Of a DNA stretch of 64,000 nt, positions 27,901-36,579 are shown one piece after another. A model generated the notes under the pieces. The model made no database searches. It had not been told where the DNA came from and worked only from the letters and a program-made list of their open reading frames with translations. The stretch's first letter is position 1. Every line of letters starts with the position of its first letter. The position numbers and the translations under genes are program-made. This stretch comes from SpSt-398 sp041752235. Its GTDB lineage: Bacteria; Bacteroidota; Bacteroidia; Chitinophagales; Chitinophagaceae. The DNA is taken from assembly GCA_041752235.1 (NCBI GenBank), contig JBGSHM010000010.1, forward strand, positions 211,306 to 275,305. The letters run 5' to 3'.

Positions 27901-28303
27901 GGCAAACATAAATATCCAACATTCCGTCATCGTTGATGTCCACTACCGATACGCCCGTAGACCAGCCGCCATCCTGAGGAATACCCGCGGCCTTTGAATG
28001 GTCAGTAAACCTCAGATCCCCTTCATTGAGGTAAAGTTTATTATCGCCCTGGTTGGAAGCGAAAAAAAGGTCCACCTTCCCGTCCTGATTGAAATCTCCA
28101 GCTCCAACTCCTGATCCATTGTAGAAATACATGTAGGTAAACATGTTCATACTATCAGTAGGCACAAGTTTATTGGCAAAAGATAAACCGGTCTGCGCCG
28201 CATTTAACACTGTAAACGGGGCTGGAATCTCCCGCTTATGTTGTTGGCAGGAGGCGAGCAACAGCCCACCGATCACGAGTATATATGACCCATTTAATCT
28301 CAT
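24989..28303 (-). CDS. FG-GAP/VCBS and ASPIC/UnbV lipoprotein, third of three in tandem
   Basis: A 1,104-residue lipoprotein (signal GSYILVIGGLLLASC). Many FG-GAP/VCBS blades with DxNxDGxxD calcium-type motifs (GDFNQDGKVDLFFA, SDLNNDGWPDLYIG, ADLDNDGDLDIVV) build one or two beta propellers. An ASPIC/UnbV domain lies mid-protein (GNNFAVGARVLLFAGKELRS, then a RIDSALLIWPDGG segment). Such proteins are exported and are thought to bind sugars or proteins. It starts within the stop of the preceding gene (ATGA), so translation is coupled. The last 100 or so residues (GAGKKEAMLLAVNDGPLKLY) form another blade. No enzyme motif is visible. Confidence 0.88.
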   Translation of the reverse strand: MRLNGSYILVIGGLLLASCQQHKREIPAPFTVLNAAQTGLSFANKLVPTDSMNMFTYMYFYNGSGVGAGDFNQDGKVDLFFASNQGDNKLYLNEGDLRFTDHSKAAGIPQDGGWSTGVSVVDINDDGMLDIYVCRVGRFQGMYSHNQLLVCKEIQNGIPVFEERSASYGLDFSGFSTQAVFFDMDRDNDLDLFLLNHAVHQNGSFAPREQFLGTYDSLSGDRLFKNDKGNFKDITMESGINSSAIGYGLGVVVSDLNNDGWPDLYIGNDFHENDYLYINQGDGRFLEEGEKRLRHTSQFSMGVDAADINQDGAPEIISADMLPSDPYILKRSLGEDDYDVFYHKVSVGYSYQYTRNNLQYNRGNGYFSEMGLYAGIYATDWSWSPLWMDFDNDGWRDLFISNGIPKRMNDIDYVSFVSNKQVQQDLRDGKTQEAISLANRFPEIKIPNRFFHQQQDLRFEDWSNTVEGNGPSYSNGAIYADLDNDGDLDIVVSNVEYFVQIYRNNTDQPQTSVQIKLQGPKGNNFAVGARVLLFAGKELRSYEKFPVHGFASSMEIPLQIGIRQTRIDSALLIWPDGGYQRIQLDSIGKTISVAFSDSLPVFAFNRLAFEEDTTLIPWTDITVQSGLNHWHKENPFPEFNREPLLPHLLSTEGPALAVADINGDLRDDFFIGGSKRNPGAVYIQGENGQFKALPQPALLLDSMYEDVDAVWADVNLDEIPDLIVASGGNEYFGQDKHLLPRVYINNGKGNLTPMPGAIQGIYTTQSCIAARDFNGDGYVDLFLGGRTVPWEYGETPRSYLLQNDGKGRFIDVTTKYFDTSLLYGMVTDVEWQDWDNDGQSDIILCYEWGGVKAFLNKKDRFEERILTDRKGWWNFLYADDMDGDQDLDLLVGNLGLNSRLTASQEEPVRMYYSDFDGNGKREQVLTYYLEGRELPFANKDELERQIPLLKKKYLYAEDFAKASLNDLFPAEKRKKGITWEADYFSHAVLINEQGKEARMEALPWQSQWTPIRAAGVFYDKDSANKRFFISGNYEGNNIQMGRYDAGMGTVLARGTNGVWKAGPLPGLNIPYQVRQVRRIRIGAGKKEAMLLAVNDGPLKLYTIR

Positions 28304-31300
28304 TGTTTTACATACAATTGTGGAGTTTCCTGATTGATCAGAAATAAATAATAGGTTTCCTTTCCTGTCCTTCGAATACTGACGACCTCACGTACCATAC
28401 CTTTTAATCTAAGGCCCTCTTTCTCCACCCGCCATTGGCGTTTTCCTTCATTGATCAAAATAGTGCCTTCACTTGCATCCAACCGTCCCAACTGAGGTTG
28501 AAAATCGAATTCATTTCCGGAAACCACCAGGTCGGGTTGCTGATCCTTGTTCAGGTCCGTGATTAAGACGGCTGCTATTGAAGAAAATTGTGCAGGATCA
28601 GGTAGGTCGGCTACCGTAAAATTCCCTTTCCCATTTCCCCAGGCTACCACAGAAGCCGCTGAACTAACCGGGCGTACCTTGGAGCTACGCACTTTCTCTT
28701 CCGAAAAAAGGTCGGTCATTGACCGGGAAGCATATACATTATTTCGAAGGTTTTGTTTTTTAAGCAGCGGCAGCTCACTTTCCATCTCATGTTTCATGAA
28801 AACAGGTTTATCCACTCCCTTTACGCTTCGGCTGATCACCTTATCTACGCTGCCATTGTCATCATAGTCATTTAACCATAATTTGGCCGGTTCAGTTGAG
28901 CTGGGACGCAGGTAATAATTTTTACCATAATTACCCAGAACCAGGTCCTGGTTACCATCCCCATCCAGATCCGCTGCCTGAACGGTTTGCCACCAACCAG
29001 TAAGTTGTTCCAATTCGGAATTTAATCGAACCATGCTTCCATTCTTCCATTGATAAATAACGGGTGACATCCATTCTCCTACTACCACCAGTTCATTGCC
29101 CGGTTGATTGTCCAGATTTACCCAGACTGCATCTGTCACCATCCCAATCTGTCCCAAACCATTTAATGCCTTTTCAGGAACTTCGCTGAACCGTCCCTTA
29201 CCATCATTCAGATAGAGATGGCTTTGAGGAGTATACCCATATATGCCCGTAACACAACGGGCGCCTGCAAACAGATCCAGATCTCCATCCCCGTCCACAT
29301 CGTTCGTCACAGCTATGGAGATATTATCGGTATTCAAGGGAAAAGAATTAGAGGAAAGTGTAAAATTTCCTTTTCCATCGTTTACAAAATACCGGTGTTG
29401 CAATTCACGGCTCCCAGGAATAGCAGTATTTCCAGCGGCCCCGATAAAAAGATCAGGATCGCCATCCTTGTCTCCATCAAAAAACAAAGCCGCCCCATCT
29501 TCAAAATCCGGAAAGGCCAAAAAAGCTGACTGGGGGTGTGGTGTAAATGATCCATTGGCTTGCTGCAAATACAATTGCCCGGGATTGCCTGTGCTCCCTC
29601 CTATGTAAAGATCTTCCCACCCATCTCCATTGATATCTGCAGCCGCGCCAACCGGTCCTGGTTTGGAAAGCATGACTGGAATCGCGCGTTCGCGATAGAA
29701 ATCGGTATAATCATTTTCCAAATGTTTAGGAAAAATAGAGGCTTGTTGCGGGATCAGAAAATTATAGCCCACCGTATGAATCGCCATTCGATTTAAAGGC
29801 GATGTGGGTGACAGGATATGATATTGATCAAGGACTAAATTTGTTTTTGTCTCCTTCTTACCGTCGGGCCATTCGATCACCAGTGAATCCACCTGACGAT
29901 CCCCCAACCCAAAGAGTAATCTATATTCGACAGAGGACTGAAATCCACGGCTGGGATATAGTTCGCGTGTCAATCGCTCCTTTCCACAGTACAGATTAAG
30001 CTTTGTCCCAATCGCAAACGGATTGGCTCCCGTTCCTTTAAGTTGAAATCCGATAAAATGACCCTCCCTCTTTTCGCTTCCGTTTCGAAGCATCAAAGCT
30101 GGTTCATTCACATTGTTCACCACCAGGTCCAGATCTCCGTCATTGTCCAGGTCGGCATAGGCAGCCCCATTGGAAAAAGAATTTTGATCAAATCCCCATC
30201 GTTCCCCAATGTCCTCAAATTTAAGGTCACCCTTATTGCGAAATAATTTATTGGGCACAGCAATGGAAGGAATACGATCAACAAGATTGTGAATATCCTT
30301 CTTCCCTGTCATGATCAATTGCCTACGGATTTCATCCGCGTCAAAATCAAGAAAATCCTGATTGGTAAGGTCCCTGAAAATTCCGTTACATACATACAGA
30401 TCATTCCATCCATCATTATCCGCATCAAAGATCAAGGCTCCCCAACTCCATTCCGAGGCACTCACTCCGCTGAAATGGGCGATGTCCTTAAATAACCCAC
30501 CCCCCGTATTAAACTGAAGCGTGTTTTGCAGAAACTGATGATAAAAATCGTTTTCCGACCGGAGGCGATACAGATCTATATTATCAAAACGCAAGGTGGT
30601 CTTTAGCCGATAATCATCCGCAGGCAACATGTCTGTGGTAAATATTTCGGGCCAGCCATCATTATTAATATCCCCAATATCGGCTCCCATGGAGGCATAG
30701 CTGGTGTGTTGCATGCGATCCACCAGTTCATCCTTGAAGGTGCCATCCTGCTGATTAATGTAGAGATAATCTCTTTCAAAAAAATCATTGGCTACAAAAA
30801 TATCAGGGTAATGATCACCATTGATATCCCCTACTGACACGCCCATTCCAAAACTCATTAAGGTGCCATGAATACCTGCGGCGCGGGTCACCTCCACAAA
30901 TTTTCCGTTGTCATTCCGGTATAAATGATCCCCTCCGCTTTTAAATTGTTCTTCTACCGACCAGTTGCGGGCTTCCAGATCACGTAGACGGGGATACCCA
31001 AGACCACTTACCTCCACGGGACTATTATCAATTTGAAAACAATCCAGATCGCCGTCAAGGTCATAGTCAAAAAAACTTACCTGGGTCGTGTATCCCGAAT
31101 CAGCGAGTCCATATTGTTCAGCCTGTTCCGTGAACCCAAGATGCTGATCATTGATAAAAAGTTGATTCTTACGCAAGGCAGGATCCCGAAGACTCCCGGC
31201 ATTGCAAACAAAAATATCCAGCCATCCGTCTGCATTTATATCAACCATTACGACGCCGGTGCTATATTGTTGCTTGGGCCCAAAACCGGCCCTTTCCGAA

Positions 31301-31590
31301 ATATCTTCAAAGGTCCAGTCGCCTTTATTCAGAAACAATTTATTGGGTCCCTGATTCGCTGTAAAGAAAACATCCATCCATCCATCATTATTGATGTCGC
31401 CAGTAGCAACCCCGCCTCCATTGTAAAAATTGCGGTAATTGACAATATTCAAACTATCTGTATCGGTAACCTTGTTTTCAAAAATGATCCCTGTTCCTTT
31501 CACAGACTCAAATAATACCTCCTTTTCTTTGGAAGAACATCCTGCGGTAAGCAGGCCAATTAGCAAGGTAAAAAGTAGCCGACTCTGCAT
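28300..31590 (-). CDS. FG-GAP/VCBS and ASPIC/UnbV lipoprotein, second of three in tandem
   Basis: A 1,096-residue paralogue of its neighbours. Lipoprotein signal QSRLLFTLLIGLLTAGC. FG-GAP motifs include GDINNDGWMDVFFTA and VDINADGWLDIFVC; the ASPIC/UnbV domain is NPFAIGTKLNLYCGKERLTR followed by SLVIEWPDGKK. It starts 20 bases after the first copy's stop and overlaps the next gene by four bases. The three proteins share layout but not identical sequence, so the duplications are old. It probably sits on the cell surface with the SusC/SusD pair encoded upstream; the ligand is unknown. Confidence 0.88.
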   Translation of the reverse strand: MQSRLLFTLLIGLLTAGCSSKEKEVLFESVKGTGIIFENKVTDTDSLNIVNYRNFYNGGGVATGDINNDGWMDVFFTANQGPNKLFLNKGDWTFEDISERAGFGPKQQYSTGVVMVDINADGWLDIFVCNAGSLRDPALRKNQLFINDQHLGFTEQAEQYGLADSGYTTQVSFFDYDLDGDLDCFQIDNSPVEVSGLGYPRLRDLEARNWSVEEQFKSGGDHLYRNDNGKFVEVTRAAGIHGTLMSFGMGVSVGDINGDHYPDIFVANDFFERDYLYINQQDGTFKDELVDRMQHTSYASMGADIGDINNDGWPEIFTTDMLPADDYRLKTTLRFDNIDLYRLRSENDFYHQFLQNTLQFNTGGGLFKDIAHFSGVSASEWSWGALIFDADNDGWNDLYVCNGIFRDLTNQDFLDFDADEIRRQLIMTGKKDIHNLVDRIPSIAVPNKLFRNKGDLKFEDIGERWGFDQNSFSNGAAYADLDNDGDLDLVVNNVNEPALMLRNGSEKREGHFIGFQLKGTGANPFAIGTKLNLYCGKERLTRELYPSRGFQSSVEYRLLFGLGDRQVDSLVIEWPDGKKETKTNLVLDQYHILSPTSPLNRMAIHTVGYNFLIPQQASIFPKHLENDYTDFYRERAIPVMLSKPGPVGAAADINGDGWEDLYIGGSTGNPGQLYLQQANGSFTPHPQSAFLAFPDFEDGAALFFDGDKDGDPDLFIGAAGNTAIPGSRELQHRYFVNDGKGNFTLSSNSFPLNTDNISIAVTNDVDGDGDLDLFAGARCVTGIYGYTPQSHLYLNDGKGRFSEVPEKALNGLGQIGMVTDAVWVNLDNQPGNELVVVGEWMSPVIYQWKNGSMVRLNSELEQLTGWWQTVQAADLDGDGNQDLVLGNYGKNYYLRPSSTEPAKLWLNDYDDNGSVDKVISRSVKGVDKPVFMKHEMESELPLLKKQNLRNNVYASRSMTDLFSEEKVRSSKVRPVSSAASVVAWGNGKGNFTVADLPDPAQFSSIAAVLITDLNKDQQPDLVVSGNEFDFQPQLGRLDASEGTILINEGKRQWRVEKEGLRLKGMVREVVSIRRTGKETYYLFLINQETPQLYVKQ

Positions 31591-31610
31591 AGTAAGTTCA
31601 AGTAATGCAT

Positions 31611-34600
31611 TTAATCCCCCGAAGGGCGCGCCAGTTTAAAAATCACAGGTCTTTCATTATTCATTACAAAGAGAATCCGGCTCCCATTCGCGTCATTCAC
31701 AGGAATTATGGCCCGCATCTCTCCCCGTATATTCAATCCGGTACGACTCGCCTCCTGCCAGGTCAGATTTCCTTTGCCATCATTGAGCCATATTTCTCCA
31801 CCATGGGCATCCAGTTTCTCAAACTGGGGCAGGAATCCAAATTGATTGCCTCCGGTTATCAGATCTATGGTCCCGTTTCCATCTACATCCATCGGCAAAA
31901 TGGCATTGATGCTGGAAAGCTGCCCCATCACCGGGAATTTCCTGATCTCAAATTTCCCCTTACCAAGATTAATGGCCACACAGGAAGAAGGGTAATTAAA
32001 TACGCTCACGGAGCTGGAGCGGATCAGGTCTTTTGAAAACAACTCCTGAATGGACTTCTCCGCGTAATCTTTGTGTTTGAGGTTCTTTTTTTTGATTGAA
32101 GGCAACTGGTCCTGAAGATCGCTCTTGAGAAAAACAGGCATATCCTTACCATTGATTGTATAGGTCAATAAGGTATTGGCAAAGTTGTTTCCATCAAAAT
32201 CATTCCGCCATAGTTTGGCCGGGTTCTTTTCATCGGGTTGTAAATAAAAATTCTCCCCGATATTCCCCAGCACCAGGTCTGGCAAGCCATCTCCATTCAA
32301 ATCGGTGGCCGAAACGGTTTGCCACCATCCCGAAAGGTTTTTCAGATCGGTGTCTATTTCTTCGAACTTCCCTTGATTGTAGCTGAATATCCTTGGGCTC
32401 ATCCATTCCCCTACTATGATCAACTCCTTTCCGGGGTTTGGCATCAGATCCGACCAACAGGCACCGGTAACCATACCCAGTTTCAGAAAATCCGGGTTCA
32501 GTTGTTCCGTCTTATTCTGAAATTTTCCTTTTCCATCATTGACAAGCAATAGACTTTTCGGGTCACGACCATACTCCTCCGGGTAACTCCTTGCCCCGAT
32601 AAACAGGTCGGCAAAGCCATCTCCGGTAAAATCATGTTCGGCGAGTACTCCCACATTCATACCCATGGAAGGCATCGCCCCTGCGTCGAGTGTCAATAAT
32701 CCTTTGCCATCGTTTCGGTATAATCGAAGTTCAAGTTCGCGGCTATTGGCGGGAAAGTTGTTCCCGCCCGGAGCGATCAGGAGATCCAGATCTCCATCCC
32801 GGTCGGGATCAAAAAACAGGCTATGTACTTCTTCAAAATCCTTGAATTGGTCAAAAGCCGGTTGAACCATTTTCCCAAACCGGCCATCGGGTTGCTGTAA
32901 ATAGACGGCACCAATCTGACCCGATGCCCCTCCAACAAAAATATCTTGCAGCCCATCGCCATTCAGGTCACCCACACTGGCAGCAGGGCCTTCACGGGAA
33001 AGGATGCGTGGTATACCCCGTTGATCATAAAAATCCACATAATCATTTTCCTGATGCCGGTCAAGCGATGAATCAGACCAGGAAAACAAGGGTTGCGGTG
33101 AAAATATTTCGGGAAACGAGCGGTAGGGCCCCGCAGGCATATTGGCCTGTTTCCAGTAATGGCGTTGATCGACTTGCGGTGCAATCACCCTGGACATCGT
33201 CCTGTCGGGCCAGGTAATCAAAACAGAATCGATGCGGCTTGTTTCCCCCAAACCAAATACCAGGTTATAATCTACACTAGACTGGAAACCTCTGCTGGGT
33301 ACCTGTTCTCTTGTAAGCACCTGATCGCCTGCAAAGACCTGCACTTTTGTTCCTATGGCGAAATGATTTTTATCCTTTCCTTTCAGAAAAACAGACAGGT
33401 AGTGGTGGTTGGTTTTTTCCCGGGCATGGTTTTTATAGATCAGTGCCGGTTGGTTTTCGTTGTTGATCACCAAATCAAGGTCTCCGTCAAGATCCAGATC
33501 CCCATAGGCAGCGCCATTGGAGAGTGTAGGCTGGCGCAGGCCCCATTCCTTTCCGATATCGGTAAACCGGAGGTCATGATTGTTGCGAAAAACTTTGTTA
33601 GGTAATGGGGTTTGAGGTATTTGCTGGAGAACCTTGTCAATTTCTTCCCGTTTACCCGTCATCACCATATTCTGGATCACATCATTGGCAAAGAAATCCA
33701 TGAAGTCCAGATTGGTCACATCCCTGTTCACACCATTACATACCAGAATGTCATTCCAGCCATCGTTGTCCATATCAAATAACAAAGCACCCCAACTCCA
33801 GTCGGTAGCCACCACCCCAGCATAGCGGGCTATGTCCACAAACTGGCCATGCCTGTTATTTAATTGAAGACAGTTCTTGGTGTATTGGTAATAGAACCCT
33901 GCATCTCGCTTACTATTGAACAAACTGATATTGTCAAAGGACCCTGTTGTTTTAAGCCGGTAATCATCCAATGCCAGCATATCGGTGGTGAAAAGATCAG
34001 GATACCCATCATTATTGATATCCCCGATATCCGTACCCATCGAAGAGAAACTGGTATGTTGAACCCGTTCTTCCAACTCGTCCCTGAACGTGCCGTTGCG
34101 TTGGTTGATGTACATGTAGTCACGTTCATAGGAGTCGTTTGAAACAAAGACATCCGGATACCCGTCATTGTTGATATCGCCGATGGATACACCCAGGCCA
34201 AAGCTGATCAATCCCCCATGGATACCGGCCTCATGCGTTACTTCAGTAAAATAGCCGTTGTCATTTCTGTATAGATGATCACCACCGCCCCGTAAAAAGG
34301 AAGCGATCTTCCAGACACTGTCAGGCAGGTCACGGCGATTGGCAAAATTGAGTTGGTTGATTGGTACCGGACTGTTGTTGATCATAAAGCAATCCAGATC
34401 CCCATCCAAATCATAATCAAAAAACGAAACATGGGTAGTATAGGCAGATATCCCTAATCCGTATTGATCGGCAGACTCTGTAAAATGCAGGTTACGGTCG
34501 TTGATATAGAGCTTGTTCTTCCGGACTCCTGTACCCATGTGTCCGGAGGTACTGACATAAATATCCAACCACCCATCGGCATTGACATCCGCGAAGCACA

Positions 34601-34940
34601 CGCCAGTGTTCCATTTATCATCGGGAAGGATTCCTGCCTTGATTGAGACGTCTTCGAAAATAAAATTGCCTTTATTCAGGTAGAGTTTATTGGCACCGGT
34701 ATTCGATGTCAGGAACACATCTGGCAAGCTATCATTATTGATATCGCCAATGGCAACGCCACCCCCATTATAAAAATTTCGAAAAAGGAAACTATTCTCC
34801 AGGCTATCATCCACCACTTTATTGATAAAATCAATCCCGGTTCCTTCCATTTTTTCGAAGAGGGTCCCATTTTCTTTTGATGGAGAGGTACATGACCAGA
34901 CACCCACACACAGCAAGATTCCAAGCAGAGGAAACTTCAT
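31611..34940 (-). CDS. FG-GAP/VCBS and ASPIC/UnbV lipoprotein, first of three in tandem
   Basis: I start at the ATG at 34940 so that the protein opens with a lipoprotein signal (KFPLLGILLCVGVWSC); the longer frame to 34997 adds 19 residues partly translated from a hairpin. The 1,109-residue chain has FG-GAP blades (GDINNDSLPDVFLTS, ADVNADGWLDIYV, GDLDLDGDLDLVI) and the ASPIC/UnbV domain (NHFAIGTKVQVFAGDQVLTR; IDSVLITWPDR). It follows SusD across a gap holding a perfect 14-bp hairpin. Predicted surface lipoprotein of unknown ligand. Confidence 0.88.
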   Translation of the reverse strand: MKFPLLGILLCVGVWSCTSPSKENGTLFEKMEGTGIDFINKVVDDSLENSFLFRNFYNGGGVAIGDINNDSLPDVFLTSNTGANKLYLNKGNFIFEDVSIKAGILPDDKWNTGVCFADVNADGWLDIYVSTSGHMGTGVRKNKLYINDRNLHFTESADQYGLGISAYTTHVSFFDYDLDGDLDCFMINNSPVPINQLNFANRRDLPDSVWKIASFLRGGGDHLYRNDNGYFTEVTHEAGIHGGLISFGLGVSIGDINNDGYPDVFVSNDSYERDYMYINQRNGTFRDELEERVQHTSFSSMGTDIGDINNDGYPDLFTTDMLALDDYRLKTTGSFDNISLFNSKRDAGFYYQYTKNCLQLNNRHGQFVDIARYAGVVATDWSWGALLFDMDNDGWNDILVCNGVNRDVTNLDFMDFFANDVIQNMVMTGKREEIDKVLQQIPQTPLPNKVFRNNHDLRFTDIGKEWGLRQPTLSNGAAYGDLDLDGDLDLVINNENQPALIYKNHAREKTNHHYLSVFLKGKDKNHFAIGTKVQVFAGDQVLTREQVPSRGFQSSVDYNLVFGLGETSRIDSVLITWPDRTMSRVIAPQVDQRHYWKQANMPAGPYRSFPEIFSPQPLFSWSDSSLDRHQENDYVDFYDQRGIPRILSREGPAASVGDLNGDGLQDIFVGGASGQIGAVYLQQPDGRFGKMVQPAFDQFKDFEEVHSLFFDPDRDGDLDLLIAPGGNNFPANSRELELRLYRNDGKGLLTLDAGAMPSMGMNVGVLAEHDFTGDGFADLFIGARSYPEEYGRDPKSLLLVNDGKGKFQNKTEQLNPDFLKLGMVTGACWSDLMPNPGKELIIVGEWMSPRIFSYNQGKFEEIDTDLKNLSGWWQTVSATDLNGDGLPDLVLGNIGENFYLQPDEKNPAKLWRNDFDGNNFANTLLTYTINGKDMPVFLKSDLQDQLPSIKKKNLKHKDYAEKSIQELFSKDLIRSSSVSVFNYPSSCVAINLGKGKFEIRKFPVMGQLSSINAILPMDVDGNGTIDLITGGNQFGFLPQFEKLDAHGGEIWLNDGKGNLTWQEASRTGLNIRGEMRAIIPVNDANGSRILFVMNNERPVIFKLARPSGD

Positions 34941-34970
34941 CAGTTGAAAATAGTTAATACAACAATTATC

Positions 34971-35008
34971 ATAAAAGCGAAAGGTCATTGCGGGCAATGA
35001 CCTTTCGC
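34971..35008 (-). terminator. Strong hairpin between SusD and the first ASPIC gene, terminator-like
   Basis: GCGAAAGGTCATTG (34977-34990) pairs perfectly with CAATGACCTTTCGC (34995-35008) around a CGGG loop; on the minus strand it is followed by TTTTAT. The short T-run suggests partial termination or mRNA protection, so SusC/SusD would be made in excess over the lipoproteins. Confidence 0.75.
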
Positions 35009-35038
35009 TAAATTATTCAAATATTTCTGAACCTGCGC

Positions 35039-36568
35039 TTAGTATCCAGGATTCTGTTTCAGATTAGGATTACCAGCGATCGCTGTGTTAGGAATGGGGA
35101 AAATCAGGTATTTAGCATCGGAAGTGCCTGGCTTGGTTGTACCAAAGGGAGCCAAAAACTTGCCAAAACGAACCAGATCATTTCTTCTCCATGCTTCCCA
35201 ATAAAATTCACGACCTCTTTCATCCGACAGGATATCGAGAGTGAGTGCGCCAAGGCTGGTAGCGCCACGGTTGGCACGTACCGTATTCACATTGGCCAGG
35301 GCTGGTGCCGGTTGACCAGAGCGAAGTTGAGCCTCCGCGATCATCAACAATACATCGGAATAGCGCAAGAGCACCATATCATTATCCGCTACATCTTTGT
35401 CAGACGAGAAGTCAGCCTTCATATCAGGAACGTATTTCACTACACGGATACCAGGCGTTTCCACGTTACCGGTAACAATGGAAGTGATATCACGGGTGTA
35501 GAAAAGGTCATTACCAGAACGATCTTTCAATTTGTTCCCGTTCTTATCATATTGCTGACCGTATAACAAACCTACACGCATACCGGTTTGGTTAGAGAAT
35601 CCAATGATGGAATCGCCACGACGTACATCGCTTGCTTCGAACTTATCATAGAAGCTCGCCAGGGTCGTAAAACCATTCCAGCCTGAAGGATTCTGGTTGT
35701 AGTGCTGGCTGGCATGCCAATGGAAGCGAACGTTTCCGGATTCTGTCGCGGTATTCTCATTTACAAAGAGCAACTCGGTAGAGATCTGGGTATTGTTGGG
35801 CTTGAAGTTATCATAAAAGCTGGCCAGGGAAAACTGCGTGCTGGCCACGATCTCGTTACCAAGGTTGATAACCTGTGTCATGTCGGCGGCAGCAAAAGTC
35901 GGCGTGGCACGATTGGCGTACACCCCTCTGTTGAGGTAACATTTCATCAACAGGGCTTTGGCTGCCCATTTGTTTGCCTTTGTAGCGGGACCATTGCCCA
36001 GATTTGGCATCGCCGTGTTCAGGTCAGCAATGATTTTATCCAACGCTTCTGTACCTGTTAACACCTGTGAAGGATTGAGCAGGTTCTCTCCCGGCTCGCG
36101 GAAGGGCACCTGATCGTACAGATCGAGAATATAGAACATGGCGTAGGCGCGCAACATCAACGCTTCGGCCTTAATGGCATCAGAAGGGTTAAAGTTGAGC
36201 AGGTTGGTCGTGTTGAATACAATGGTAGACAGGTTGTTGAAGTTTTCCCGAATCCGCTGATTCTCTGCGTCCCAGGTCTGTTGGTGCAAAACACGCCAAA
36301 CTCCGTTATCATCCCAGTCACCACCGCGAGTGGGCCCGATACAGAGATCCGTACTCATGTCCTGCAAGGCGAATACCCCGGTTTGATCCTGAAACGGACC
36401 ACGGAAGGAGTTGTAACAACCTTTTAAGAGGTTGCTGATATCTGCGTTCTTCCGGGCATCCTCAAAGGTGATATCCCCTTGAAGTTTCTCCTCCAGCCGG
36501 GAACAACTTACCAGGCTTAATGCCAGAAGGGAGGTGACGATAAATTTATTTTTCATTTTCATATGCAA
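35039..36568 (-). CDS. SusD/RagB-family nutrient-binding lipoprotein (first pair)
   Basis: The 509-residue protein has a lipoprotein signal (KFIVTSLLALSLVSC); the start could be 36568, 36562 or 36556, all Met codons within four residues. SusD marks are the early LEEKLQGDITFEDARKNADI segment, helical TPR-like repeats and the conserved ending LRYSDVLLMIAEAQLRSGQP, then REFYWEAWRRNDLVRFGKF and IPNTAIAGNPNLKQNPGY. SusD sits as a lid on its SusC partner and binds the substrate. It follows SusC with an 11-base gap. The substrate is unknown; no glycosidase is encoded in the operon. Confidence 0.95.
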   Translation of the reverse strand: MHMKMKNKFIVTSLLALSLVSCSRLEEKLQGDITFEDARKNADISNLLKGCYNSFRGPFQDQTGVFALQDMSTDLCIGPTRGGDWDDNGVWRVLHQQTWDAENQRIRENFNNLSTIVFNTTNLLNFNPSDAIKAEALMLRAYAMFYILDLYDQVPFREPGENLLNPSQVLTGTEALDKIIADLNTAMPNLGNGPATKANKWAAKALLMKCYLNRGVYANRATPTFAAADMTQVINLGNEIVASTQFSLASFYDNFKPNNTQISTELLFVNENTATESGNVRFHWHASQHYNQNPSGWNGFTTLASFYDKFEASDVRRGDSIIGFSNQTGMRVGLLYGQQYDKNGNKLKDRSGNDLFYTRDITSIVTGNVETPGIRVVKYVPDMKADFSSDKDVADNDMVLLRYSDVLLMIAEAQLRSGQPAPALANVNTVRANRGATSLGALTLDILSDERGREFYWEAWRRNDLVRFGKFLAPFGTTKPGTSDAKYLIFPIPNTAIAGNPNLKQNPGY

Positions 36569-36579
36569 AGAATTACAGT

